A stretch of 64,000 nt of DNA from JAUYQR01 sp963822435. Lineage in GTDB: Bacteria; Pseudomonadota; Alphaproteobacteria; Rhodobacterales; Rhodobacteraceae. Shown here in pieces: positions 1-8,527 of this stretch (its first letter is position 1; the number at the start of each line of letters is the position of its first letter). Location: assembly GCA_963822435.1 (NCBI GenBank), contig CAWGHN010000003.1, positions 434,001 through 498,000 on the forward strand. The letters run 5' to 3'. Both the position numbers and the translations under genes were made by a program. Under the pieces are notes generated by a model. That model did not search any database, was not told the origin of the DNA, and saw only the letters and a program-made list of their open reading frames with translations.

Positions 1-157
1 AGCCGACCTTGCCCCCCTGGACGTGGCCGGCCACGGCACGCTTGACGAGCGCCTGAAGGCGGGCGACGAGGTGGGCGAGGACGAGCGCGCCCTGATGCAG
101 CGCGCCCTGGACGAAAACTCGGTGATCGTGGCCGAGATGACGCCGTTCTTCGACTGA
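1..157 (+). CDS. 3' end of an unrecognised gene (partial)
   Basis: An open frame enters the window from the left and ends at a TGA at 155-157, giving the last 51 residues of a protein that finishes ...AEMTPFFD. The tail is rich in Asp and Glu (LDERLKAGDEVGEDER). I do not recognise the family. It lies 28 bp upstream of dapE in the same direction and may share its transcript. Confidence 0.6.
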   Translation, partial: ADLAPLDVAGHGTLDERLKAGDEVGEDERALMQRALDENSVIVAEMTPFFD

Positions 158-185
158 AAGCCCGTTCCATTCCGGAAAGCCCGAT

Positions 186-1325
186 ATGACCGATCCCGCA
201 GACCTTACCGCCAAGCTGATCCGCTGCGCTTCGGTGACCCCCTCCGAAGGCGGCGCACTGCAGCTTTTGCACGGCGTGCTGGAAGCCGGCGGCTTCTGCT
301 GCCAGCGCGTTGACCGGGGCGGCATCGCCAACCTCTTTGCCCGGTGGGGTGCCAAGGGGGCCAACAAATCCTTCGGTTTCAACGGCCATACCGACGTGGT
401 CCCTGTTGGCGACGCCGCCGCCTGGACGCATGACCCCTTCGGCGCCGAAATCGTCGACGGCTGGATGTATGGCCGCGGCGCCACCGACATGAAATCCGGC
501 GTCGCGGCTTTCGTCGCCGCCGCCATCGACTTTGTCCGCGACACCCCGCCCGACGGCTCGGTGATCCTGACCATCACCGGCGACGAGGAAGGCGAAGGCA
601 AGGACGGCACGCTCGCCCTTCTGGACTGGATGGCCGCGAACGGCGAACGCATGACGCATTGTCTGGTGGGCGAACCCACCTGCCCCGACGAGATGGGCGA
701 GATGATGAAGATCGGCCGTCGCGGCTCGATGACCGCCTTTTTCACCGCCACCGGCGTGCAGGGCCACTCGGCCTATCCGCACCGCGCGAAGAACCCGCTG
801 ACCGCGATGGTTCGTCTGCTGGCGCGGCTGGAAGAAAAGCCGCTGGACGCAGGCACCCCGCATTTCGACCCCTCCACCCTCGCCATCACCACCGTTGACT
901 GCGGCAATCCGGCCAACAACGTGATTCCCGCCCGCGCCACCGCCACCGTCAACATCCGCTTCAACGATCTTCATTCCGGCACCTCGCTGTCCGATTGGCT
1001 TTGCAAGGAGGCGCGGGCGGTCGAGGCGGAAACCGGCGTGCAGATCGCGCTCCGCGCCTCGATTTCCGGCGAAAGTTTCCTGACCCCACCGGGCGAGTTT
1101 TCCACCCTCATCGCCAAGGCTGTGCAGGCCGAAACCGGGCGCACGCCTACGGCCTCCACCTCGGGCGGCACGTCGGACGCGCGCTTTGTCAAGAACCACT
1201 GCCCGGTTGTCGAATTCGGCCTTGTCGGCAAGACCATGCATCAGGTCGACGAACGCGTGCCGGTGGTGCAGATCCACCAGCTCAAGGCCATCTACGGCCG
1301 CATCCTGCGCGACTATTTCGCATGA
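186..1325 (+). CDS. dapE: succinyl-diaminopimelate desuccinylase
   Basis: Removes succinate from N-succinyl-LL-2,6-diaminopimelate, a late cytoplasmic step of the succinylase route to meso-DAP and lysine. The 379-residue protein has normal DapE length and the M20 metallopeptidase layout: NGHTDVVP with a zinc-binding His near residue 68, GRGATDMKSG with the bridging Asp, TGDEEGEGKDG with the catalytic Glu pair, and VGEPTC. The ATG at 186 follows GGAAAG about 7 nt upstream. Its stop overlaps the start of the next gene (ATGA), so the two are probably translationally coupled. A second M20 enzyme at 13406-14551 is an acetylornithine deacetylase homologue. The TDVVPVGDAAAWTHDPF context and succinyl-DAP-like length favour DapE here. 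Confidence 0.93.
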   Translation: MTDPADLTAKLIRCASVTPSEGGALQLLHGVLEAGGFCCQRVDRGGIANLFARWGAKGANKSFGFNGHTDVVPVGDAAAWTHDPFGAEIVDGWMYGRGATDMKSGVAAFVAAAIDFVRDTPPDGSVILTITGDEEGEGKDGTLALLDWMAANGERMTHCLVGEPTCPDEMGEMMKIGRRGSMTAFFTATGVQGHSAYPHRAKNPLTAMVRLLARLEEKPLDAGTPHFDPSTLAITTVDCGNPANNVIPARATATVNIRFNDLHSGTSLSDWLCKEARAVEAETGVQIALRASISGESFLTPPGEFSTLIAKAVQAETGRTPTASTSGGTSDARFVKNHCPVVEFGLVGKTMHQVDERVPVVQIHQLKAIYGRILRDYFA

Positions 1326-1741
1326 TCCACATCGCGCCCACCCGTGACATCGCCGCCTGCCGAGCGCTGCGCCGCGCCGTGTTCATCGAAGAACAGGGCG
1401 TCAGCGAAACCATCGAGGTTGACGATCTGGACGATCAGGCGATCCACCTTCTTGCCACCGACAACGGCACGCCCGTCGGCAGCGCCCGCCTCCTTGTTCA
1501 GGGCAACATCGGCAAGGTCGGCCGCGTCTGCGTTCTGGCCCATGCGCGCGGCACCGGCCTTGGCGTGGCCCTGATGCGCGCCGCTGTGGACGAGTTCCGC
1601 ACCATTCCCGGCGTCACCCAGGTAAAGCTTGGCGCGCAGACCCACGCGCTTGCGTTCTACGAACGCCTTGGCTTCACCGCCACCGGGCCGGAATACCTTC
1701 AGGCCGACATCCCGCACCGCGACATGATCCTGCTGCTTTGA
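1322..1741 (+). CDS. GNAT family N-acetyltransferase
   Basis: A single-domain acetyl-CoA-dependent N-acetyltransferase of 139 residues. The N-terminus (CRALRRAVFIEEQGVSE) and the closing ALAFYERLGFTATGPEY segment match the ElaA/YjdJ-like GNAT branch. The acetyl-CoA loop is LAHARGTGLGVALM near residues 79-92. The start ATG at 1322 overlaps the dapE stop by 4 nt, so it is likely translated from the dapE message. The substrate cannot be inferred from sequence. Confidence 0.85.
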   Translation: MIHIAPTRDIAACRALRRAVFIEEQGVSETIEVDDLDDQAIHLLATDNGTPVGSARLLVQGNIGKVGRVCVLAHARGTGLGVALMRAAVDEFRTIPGVTQVKLGAQTHALAFYERLGFTATGPEYLQADIPHRDMILLL

Positions 1742-1789
1742 CGGCCCGCGAGGTGGCCTTTGCGCCTTGCCCGTGCTAACTCAGGCGCC

Positions 1790-4024
1790 ATGAACCCAAT
1801 GCCCACAAAAGACCAGATCCGCGCCTGGATCGCGGAAAACCCCGGCCTCTCGGCCAAGCGCGACATTGCCAAGGCCTTCGGCATCAAGGGCGATGCCCGG
1901 ATCGACCTGAAGCGCCTGCTGAAAGAGATGGAGGCCGAAGGCTCCGTCGAAAAGACCGCCCGCCGCTTCCACGACAAGGGCAGCCTGCCGCCCGTCGCCG
2001 TGCTGATGGTGCTGGCACCCGACACCAATGGCGACCTCTTTGCCCGTCCCTTGGAGGATGGCGCAGACGAGACGACGCGCATCCTCATCATCCCCAAGGC
2101 CGGCGACCCGCCCTTGGGCGAAGGTGACCGCATCCTTGCCCGCCTCGCCAAGGTGGACCTTGACGAGTATCAGTATGAGGCCCGCCTGATCCGCCGCATC
2201 GGATCGAACCCCTTGAAACTGCTGGGCATCTTCCGCGCCAACGCCGAAGGCGGCCGCATCGTGCCGATCGACAAGGGCGCCGACAAGGAATGGCGCGTCG
2301 CCCGCGACATGACGATGTCCGCCCGCGACGGCGAGTTGGTCGAGGCCGAGGCTGTCGGCAACCGCAAGATGGGCCTGCCGCAGGCCCGCATCTCCGCCCG
2401 CCTCGGTGATCCCTCCGGCCCCCGCGCCGTCAGCCTGATCGCCATCCACCAGCACGGCATCCCAGACCAGTTCCCCGACGCCGTGATCGCCGAAGCCGAT
2501 GGCGCCCGGCCCGCCCCCGAAGCGGGCCGCGAAAACCTGCGCGACATCCCGCTCGTCACCATCGACCCCATCGACGCCCGCGACCGCGACGACGCCGTCT
2601 ACGCCGAACCCGACCGCGAGCCCGGCAACCCCGGCGGCCATATCATCTGGGTCGCCATCGCCGACGTGGCCCATTACGTCACCCCCGGCTCCGCCTTGGA
2701 CCGCGAGGCGCGCAAGCGCGGCAACTCCACCTACTTCCCCGACCGCGTCGTGCCGATGCTGCCCGATACGTTGTCGGGCGACCTCTGCAGCTTGCACGAA
2801 CACGTTGACCGCGCCTGCCTCGCCGTCCGGATGCGGATCGACGAAAGCGGCCACAAGATCAGCCACCGCTTCGTGCGCGGCATCATGCGCTCCGCCGGGT
2901 CGCTGCATTACGCACAGGTTCAGGCCGCCATCGACGGCACCCCCGACGATGTGACCGGTCCGCTTCTCGACCCGATCCTGCGCCCGCTCTACGCCGCCTA
3001 CGAGGCGCTCACCAAAGCCCGCGCCCTGCGCCAGCCCTTGGACCTCGACCTCCCCGAACGCAAGATCGTGCTGGATGACGATGGCAAGGTCACCTCCGTT
3101 GCCTTCCGTGACCGGCTCGATGCGCACCGGCTGATCGAGGAATTCATGATTGCGGCCAACGTCGCCGCCGCCGAGGAACTGATCCGCCTGAAACGCCCGC
3201 TTCTGTTCCGCGTCCACGAAGAACCCTCGATGCTGAAGCTTGACGCGCTGCGCGAGGTGGCCGAGGCGTCGGGCTTCACCCTCGCCAAGGGGCAGGTCTT
3301 GAAGACCGCCCACCTCAACCGCCTTCTGGCGCAAGCCGAAGGCACCGAGTTTGACGAGTTGATGAACATCTCCACCCTGCGGTCGATGACGCAGGCCTAT
3401 TATCACCCGGAAAACTTCGGCCACTTCGGCCTTGCCTTGCAGAACTACGCGCACTTCACCTCACCAATCCGCCGCTATAGCGACCTGATCGTCCACCGCG
3501 CCCTGATCGCCGGACACAAGTGGGGCAATGACGGCCTGTCGCAGTGGGATATCGAAAACCTCGAAGAAACCGCGAAACTTATCTCCGATGCCGAACGCCG
3601 CAGCATGGCCGCCGAGCGTGACACCACCGACCGTTACCTCGCCGCCTTCCTCGCCGACCGTGTCGGTGCCGAATTCACCGGCCGCATCTCTGGCGTCCAG
3701 CGCTTCGGCCTCTTCGTCAAACTCGACGAAACCGGCGCTGACGGGTTGATCCCGATCCGCGCTGTCGGGCGGGAATTCTTCCACTACGACGAGGGCAGCC
3801 AGACCCTGATGGGCGCCGACACCGGCGTCATCATCGGCCTCGGGCAAAAGGTCACCGTGCGGCTGGCCGAGGCCACGCCGGTCACTGGCGGGATCACCCT
3901 CGACCTCCTGGAAATCGAGGGCAAACCCCTGTCCACCGCCCCGCGCAAGGGTGGCCGCTACGCCCCCCGCAAACCCACCCAAGCCGCTGCCAAACGCCGC
4001 GGAGTGGTGCGCAAACGGCGATGA
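1790..4024 (+). CDS. rnr: ribonuclease R
   Basis: A processive 3'-to-5' exoribonuclease that degrades structured RNA. The 744-residue frame reads in order: an N-terminal winged-helix (KDQIRAWIAENPGLSAKRD, conserved FGIKGDARIDLK), cold-shock domains, the RNB catalytic domain with the Asp cluster IDPIDARDRDDAVY, FTSPIRRYSDLIVHRAL, an S1 domain (GRISGVQRFGLFVKL), and a basic Lys/Arg-rich tail. I chose the ATG at 1790. The open frame extends to a TTG at 1760, and another ATG at 1799 also fits. No strong ribosome-binding site decides among them. The stop overlaps the next start by 4 nt. Confidence 0.95.
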   Translation: MNPMPTKDQIRAWIAENPGLSAKRDIAKAFGIKGDARIDLKRLLKEMEAEGSVEKTARRFHDKGSLPPVAVLMVLAPDTNGDLFARPLEDGADETTRILIIPKAGDPPLGEGDRILARLAKVDLDEYQYEARLIRRIGSNPLKLLGIFRANAEGGRIVPIDKGADKEWRVARDMTMSARDGELVEAEAVGNRKMGLPQARISARLGDPSGPRAVSLIAIHQHGIPDQFPDAVIAEADGARPAPEAGRENLRDIPLVTIDPIDARDRDDAVYAEPDREPGNPGGHIIWVAIADVAHYVTPGSALDREARKRGNSTYFPDRVVPMLPDTLSGDLCSLHEHVDRACLAVRMRIDESGHKISHRFVRGIMRSAGSLHYAQVQAAIDGTPDDVTGPLLDPILRPLYAAYEALTKARALRQPLDLDLPERKIVLDDDGKVTSVAFRDRLDAHRLIEEFMIAANVAAAEELIRLKRPLLFRVHEEPSMLKLDALREVAEASGFTLAKGQVLKTAHLNRLLAQAEGTEFDELMNISTLRSMTQAYYHPENFGHFGLALQNYAHFTSPIRRYSDLIVHRALIAGHKWGNDGLSQWDIENLEETAKLISDAERRSMAAERDTTDRYLAAFLADRVGAEFTGRISGVQRFGLFVKLDETGADGLIPIRAVGREFFHYDEGSQTLMGADTGVIIGLGQKVTVRLAEATPVTGGITLDLLEIEGKPLSTAPRKGGRYAPRKPTQAAAKRRGVVRKRR

Positions 4025-5241
4025 GGCGGCTGGCAGCGATCCTTTCTGCCCTTTTTGCGGTGGCACTTCCGGCCCCTGCCCAGACGATCCTGCCCGACGC
4101 CACGATGGAGGCCCCGCCGATGGGAACGCAAACCGGCCTCGACGCCTGGGTTCAGGCCTTCCGTCCGCGCGCCCTTGCCGCCGGCATCCCCGCCGCCACC
4201 TTCGACGCCGCCCTGCGCGACGTGGCCTTCAACCCGAAGGTCATCGACCGCGACCGCAACCAGAACGAGTTCACCAAGACGATCTGGGATTACCTTGACA
4301 CCGCCGTCTCCGACGACCGCATCGCGCTGGGGCAAAAAGCGCTTGCCGCCAACCGCAATCTTCTGGACCGGATCGAGGAAACCTACGGCGTCGACAAGGA
4401 AATCGTCACCGCCGTCTGGGGGCTTGAAAGCGCCTATGGCACCTTCCGTGGCGACCTGCCGGTGATCGGGTCGCTTGCCACCCTCGCCTACGATGGCCGC
4501 CGCGCCGCGTTTTTCGAAGCCGAGCTGATCGCCGCGCTGCGCATCATCGACGGCGGCCACGTCAGCGATTTTCGCGGCAGTTGGGCCGGGGCCAGCGGCC
4601 ATACCCAGTTCATGCCGACCTCGTGGGAAAACTTCGCCGTCGATTTCGATGGCGACGGCAAGCGCAATCTGTGGTCCGACGATCCCGCCGATGCGCTGGC
4701 CTCCACCGCCGCCTACCTGCGCCACTGGGGCTGGCAGAAGGGCGCGCTCTGGGGGCTGGAGGTGCGCCTGCCCGATGGCTTCGATTACGACCAGACCACC
4801 GAAGCGATCAAGAAACCCGTTGCCGACTGGGCCGCGCTTGGCGTCACGCCGATGGCAGGCGGCCCCTTGCCCGATCACGGCCCTGCCTCGATCCTGCTGC
4901 CCGGCGGGTCGCGCGGTGCGGCCTTCCTGATCTTTTCGAATTTTCAGGTGATCGAGAAATACAACACCGCCGACGCCTACGTCATCGGCATCGGCCATCT
5001 GGCCGACCGTCTGAAAGGTGGCCCCGCCATCGCCGCCACCTGGCCGCGTGATCTGCGCGCCCTTACCCTTCCCGAACGGCGCGAGTTGCAGGAACGCCTC
5101 GGCGCTGCCGGCTTCGATCCCGGCGGGGTGGATGGGCGGATGGGGCCAAAGACCATCGCCGCCGTGAAAGCCTTTCAAAAGGCCAACGGTCTGGTGCCTG
5201 ACGGCTATCCCAGCCTCGATATCCTCACCCGCCTGCGCTGA
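4021..5241 (+). CDS. lytic murein transglycosylase (MltB/SLT_2 type) with peptidoglycan-binding domain
   Basis: A periplasmic enzyme that cleaves the MurNAc-GlcNAc bond of peptidoglycan with anhydro-MurNAc formation. Residues 1-21 form a signal peptide ending ALPAPAQ; no lipobox Cys is present, so it is not a lipoprotein like E. coli MltB. The SLT_2 catalytic domain follows, with the general acid Glu about residue 136 in AVWGLESAYG and the conserved GHTQFMPTSW. A PG_binding_1 repeat closes the protein (ELQERLGAAGFDPGGVDGRMGPKT). The start overlaps the rnr stop (ATGA), a coupling I would not expect from function. The length of 406 aa is typical. Confidence 0.93.
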   Translation: MRRLAAILSALFAVALPAPAQTILPDATMEAPPMGTQTGLDAWVQAFRPRALAAGIPAATFDAALRDVAFNPKVIDRDRNQNEFTKTIWDYLDTAVSDDRIALGQKALAANRNLLDRIEETYGVDKEIVTAVWGLESAYGTFRGDLPVIGSLATLAYDGRRAAFFEAELIAALRIIDGGHVSDFRGSWAGASGHTQFMPTSWENFAVDFDGDGKRNLWSDDPADALASTAAYLRHWGWQKGALWGLEVRLPDGFDYDQTTEAIKKPVADWAALGVTPMAGGPLPDHGPASILLPGGSRGAAFLIFSNFQVIEKYNTADAYVIGIGHLADRLKGGPAIAATWPRDLRALTLPERRELQERLGAAGFDPGGVDGRMGPKTIAAVKAFQKANGLVPDGYPSLDILTRLR

Positions 5242-5313
5242 CCCATCGGGCGAGGGCGGGCCCCGCCTTGTGCAGATGCAAAGCTGGCCAAGGCGGCCAA
5301 TTCATGCAAAAAT

Positions 5314-5328
5314 GTTCCCTCTTTGTTC
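5314..5328 (+). promoter_or_regulatory. LexA (SOS) box upstream of dnaE2
   Basis: GTTCCCTCTTTGTTC is a perfect match to the alphaproteobacterial LexA operator GTTC-N7-GTTC. It ends 16 bp before the ATG at 5345, which both implies DNA-damage control of dnaE2 and supports that ATG over the longer frame starting at 5270. The spacing means that LexA bound here would block the dnaE2 promoter or early transcription. Confidence 0.88.
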
Positions 5329-5344
5329 TAACACCCCGAGTCGC

Positions 5345-8254
5345 ATGTCTTTTGTCGAACTCTCTGCCTTGTCAAACTTCACCTTCCTCACCGGGGCCTC
5401 GCACCCCGAGGAATTCGTGCTGCGCGCGGCCGAAATGGGCATGCCCGCCATCGCCATCGCCGACGTCAACTCTGTCGCCGGCATCGTGCGGGGCCATACC
5501 AAGGCGCGCGAACTGGCGCGCGACGGCGGGCCTGTCGTCCGGCTGATCCCTGCCGCCCGCATCGTCCTCGACACCGGCTTTCACGTCACCGTCCTGCCGC
5601 GTGACCGGGCGGCGTGGGGGCGGCTTTGCCGGCTGATCTCGCTTGGCCGCCTGCGCGCGAAAAAGGGCACCTGCGACCTCGCCCTCCCCGACCTTCTGGA
5701 ATGGGGCGAGGGGCTGGAGATGCTGCTGATCCCCCCCGATCAGCGCCTGACCCTTGCCGCTGAGGCACCGCGCGCCACCGCCCACTGGCACTCCGCCGCC
5801 AAGGCGCTGGTCGCCCGCTTCCCCGGTCAGGTCAGCCTCGCCCTGCCACCCCGCTACGACGGGCAGGACCGCGCCCGCTTTGCCCGTCTTGAAACCCTCG
5901 CCGCCAGCTTGGGTATCCCCACCGTCGCCACCGCGATGCCCGCCATGCACCACGGGTCACGCCGCCGCTTGGCCGATGTGCTGACCGCGATCCGCCTTGG
6001 CCGCCGCGTCGATCTGCTTGGCCTTCGCGCCCTGCCGAACGGCGAAGGCCGCCTGCGGTCCGAACCCGAAATGCGCCGCCTTTACCGCGGTCACGAACCC
6101 GCCCTCGCCCGCGCCACCGAAGTCGCCGCCCGCGCCGCCTTTTCGCTGGACGAGTTGCGCTACCAATACCCGTCCGAAAACGCCGAGGGCGAAACCGCCT
6201 CGCAGCGCCTTGCCCGCCTTGCCGAAGCGGGTCTTGACTGGCGCTACCCCGACGGCGCGCCTGACCGGGTGCGCGCCCAGATGGCCCACGAACTCGACCT
6301 GATCGCCAAGCTGAAATACGAGCCCTACTTCCTGACCGTCCACGACATCGTGGCCTTCGCCCGCAAGCGCGGCATCCTTTGTCAGGGCCGTGGTTCCGCC
6401 GCCAACTCCATCGTCTGCTACGCCCTTGGCGTCACCTCCGTCTCACCCGAAATCGGCACGATGGTGTTTGAACGCTTTGTCAGCGAGGCGCGCAACGAAC
6501 CGCCCGACATCGACGTCGATTTCGAACATGAACGCCGCGAAGAGGTGATCCAGCACATCTACGACCGCTACGGCCGCCACCGCGCCGGGCTTTGCGCCAC
6601 CGTGATCCACTACCGCGGCAAGCGTGCCGTGCGCGAGGTTGGTCGCGCGATGGGCCTGTCCGAAGACACCCTCGGCGCCATGTCCAGCCAGATCTGGGGC
6701 TGGGGCGGCCCCGGTGCCGTCACCGACACGCGCCTGCGGGAAATCGGCCTCAACCCCAATGACCGTCGCCTGCGTCAGACGATGGCGCTGATCGACGAGA
6801 TTCAAGGCTTCCCCCGCCACCTGTCGCAGCACGTCGGCGGATTCATCATCACCGAAGGCCGGCTGGACGAACTGGTCCCGATCGAAAATGCCACGATGGA
6901 AGACCGCACCGTGATCTGCTGGGACAAGGACGACATCGACACCCTCGGCATCCTCAAGGTCGACATTCTGGCGCTTGGCATGCTCACCTGCATCCGCAAG
7001 GCCTTCCAGCTTCTGGAAAAGCACCACCACCAGCGCTTCACCCTCGCCACCCTGCCCCCGGAAGACCCCGCCACCTACCAGATGCTTTGCGAGGCCGACA
7101 GCTTGGGCGTGTTTCAGGTCGAATCCCGCGCCCAGATGAACTTCCTGCCCCGGATGAAGCCGCGCTCGTTCTACGACCTCGTGATCCAGGTCGCGATCAT
7201 CCGCCCCGGCCCCATCCAGGGCGACATGGTCCACCCGTTCCTGCGCCGCCGCAACGGTCAGGAACAGGTCTCGTTCCCCGACGATGCGCTTGGCCGTGTC
7301 CTCGGCAAGACCCTCGGCGTGCCGCTCTTTCAGGAACAGGCCATGCAGATCGCCATCATCGGCGCAGGCTTCACGCCAACCGAGGCGGACCGCCTGCGCC
7401 GCTCCCTCGCCACCTTCAAGAAACACGGGTCCGTCAGCGAGTTTCACGACCGCTTCCTTGCCGGCATGAAGGCCAACGGCCACGACGACGATTTCGCCCG
7501 CCGCTGCTTTGCCCAGATCGAAGGCTTCGGCAGCTACGGCTTTCCCGAAAGCCACGCCGCCTCCTTCGCGCTCCTCGTCTACGCCTCCGCCTGGATCAAA
7601 CGCCACCACCCCGGCATCTTCGCCTGCGCGCTTCTGAACGCCCAGCCAATGGGCTTTTACGCCCCCGCCCAGATCGTCCGCGACGCCCGCCAACACGGCG
7701 TGATCGTGCTGTCACCCTGCATCCAGACCAGCCAGTGGGACAACGTGATGGAGGAAACCGGCACCCCCGGTGGCCCCCTCGCGCTCCGCCTCGGCTTTCG
7801 CCAGATCAAGGGCGTGTCCGAGGAAGAGGCGCTCTGGATCACCGCCGCCCGCGGCAACGGCTACCAGCGGGTCGAAGATGTCTGGCGCCGCGCCGGTGTC
7901 ACCGCCGCCACCATCACGCGGCTGGCCGAAGCCGACGCCTTCGCCAGCCTTGGCATCCCAAGGCGTCAGGCGCTCTGGTCAGCCCAAGCTCTGCAACCCA
8001 CCCGCCCGCTTCCTCTTTTCGCCGGCGACATGGACGGCGAAGGCATCGTTGAACCCGCCGTCCAGTTCCGCGAAATGACGATGGGCGAGGCGGTGGTCGA
8101 AGACTACGTCGCGATGCGCCTCACGCTCCGCGCCCACCCGATGGCGCTGTTGCGGCCCTGGCTGACCGAAGCAAAGCCCGCCGAAACCGCGCCTCGCCCC
8201 CCCGCCACCGGTTCCGGTCAGGCCCTCACGGTTGTCCCTGCCTCCGCCGCCTGA
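5345..8254 (+). CDS. dnaE2: error-prone DNA polymerase DnaE2 (C-terminus short)
   Basis: A catalytic alpha-subunit-like polymerase for SOS mutagenesis, normally working with ImuA and ImuB. The 969-residue protein opens with a PHP domain (FVELSALSNFTFLTGASHPEE), followed by QGRGSAANSIVCYALG and the catalytic aspartates in PPDIDVDFEHERREE, then the fingers and helix-hairpin-helix region (GFGSYGFPESHAASFALLVY). It stops about 30 residues after the conserved LRAHP motif in a Pro/Ala-rich tail. The OB-fold segment that DnaE2 proteins usually carry next (an RQRPGSAKG-type stretch) is absent from all frames of the following 270 bp. No imuA or imuB is adjacent. The start is set by the LexA box at 5314-5328. 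Confidence 0.9.
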   Translation: MSFVELSALSNFTFLTGASHPEEFVLRAAEMGMPAIAIADVNSVAGIVRGHTKARELARDGGPVVRLIPAARIVLDTGFHVTVLPRDRAAWGRLCRLISLGRLRAKKGTCDLALPDLLEWGEGLEMLLIPPDQRLTLAAEAPRATAHWHSAAKALVARFPGQVSLALPPRYDGQDRARFARLETLAASLGIPTVATAMPAMHHGSRRRLADVLTAIRLGRRVDLLGLRALPNGEGRLRSEPEMRRLYRGHEPALARATEVAARAAFSLDELRYQYPSENAEGETASQRLARLAEAGLDWRYPDGAPDRVRAQMAHELDLIAKLKYEPYFLTVHDIVAFARKRGILCQGRGSAANSIVCYALGVTSVSPEIGTMVFERFVSEARNEPPDIDVDFEHERREEVIQHIYDRYGRHRAGLCATVIHYRGKRAVREVGRAMGLSEDTLGAMSSQIWGWGGPGAVTDTRLREIGLNPNDRRLRQTMALIDEIQGFPRHLSQHVGGFIITEGRLDELVPIENATMEDRTVICWDKDDIDTLGILKVDILALGMLTCIRKAFQLLEKHHHQRFTLATLPPEDPATYQMLCEADSLGVFQVESRAQMNFLPRMKPRSFYDLVIQVAIIRPGPIQGDMVHPFLRRRNGQEQVSFPDDALGRVLGKTLGVPLFQEQAMQIAIIGAGFTPTEADRLRRSLATFKKHGSVSEFHDRFLAGMKANGHDDDFARRCFAQIEGFGSYGFPESHAASFALLVYASAWIKRHHPGIFACALLNAQPMGFYAPAQIVRDARQHGVIVLSPCIQTSQWDNVMEETGTPGGPLALRLGFRQIKGVSEEEALWITAARGNGYQRVEDVWRRAGVTAATITRLAEADAFASLGIPRRQALWSAQALQPTRPLPLFAGDMDGEGIVEPAVQFREMTMGEAVVEDYVAMRLTLRAHPMALLRPWLTEAKPAETAPRPPATGSGQALTVVPASAA

Positions 8255-8527
8255 CCCTCACGCCACACCTGCCCGACCCGCACTCTGTGCAACCCCGTCC
8301 GCACCCCACCACCGGCAGTGCGCTCCCTCTCTCGCCGCCACCAACTCTTCCTCGGATTTCCCCTTTTCCAAATATCCCACGGGGGTGTGGGGGTGTGAAA
8401 CCCCCAGACCACCCGCCCAAACGCGGCGTCAGCCTCCAAACCCGCCGACCCTGTCACCCCCACCCTCGCCTTTCCCCCCTCCACCCGCTAGGGTCCGCGC
8501 CATGCCAGCCGCCTCGCCCAAAGCCCG
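8255..8527. other. non-coding spacer dnaE2-selD
   Basis: 273 bp with no credible gene. The first 100 bp are C-rich and have no residual DnaE2 OB-fold coding in any frame. The middle holds one copy of the AAATATCC palindromic repeat described separately. The last 60 bp before selD are pyrimidine-rich (cctttcccccctccaccc) with no clear promoter. Confidence 0.6.
8365..8405 (+). repeat. AAATATCC-type palindromic intergenic repeat, copy 1
   Basis: The sequence tttccaaatatcccacgggg continues into a G-rich run and a hairpin, GGGGGT-GTGAA-ACCCCC, at its end. An alternative stem CCCAC/GTGGG is also possible. It shares the order AAATATCC, G-rich block, hairpin with copies at 18055-18097 and 57008-57055 and, inverted, at 22061-22106. 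It may be a transcript 3'-end structure for dnaE2, but no T-run follows. Confidence 0.75.

Noticed and set aside
1781..3454. A 557-codon minus-strand frame inside rnr
   Set aside because: Low-complexity translation and full overlap with the well-supported ribonuclease R gene.
6443..7696. A 417-codon minus-strand frame inside dnaE2
   Set aside because: Shadow of the polymerase gene, with no recognisable domains.
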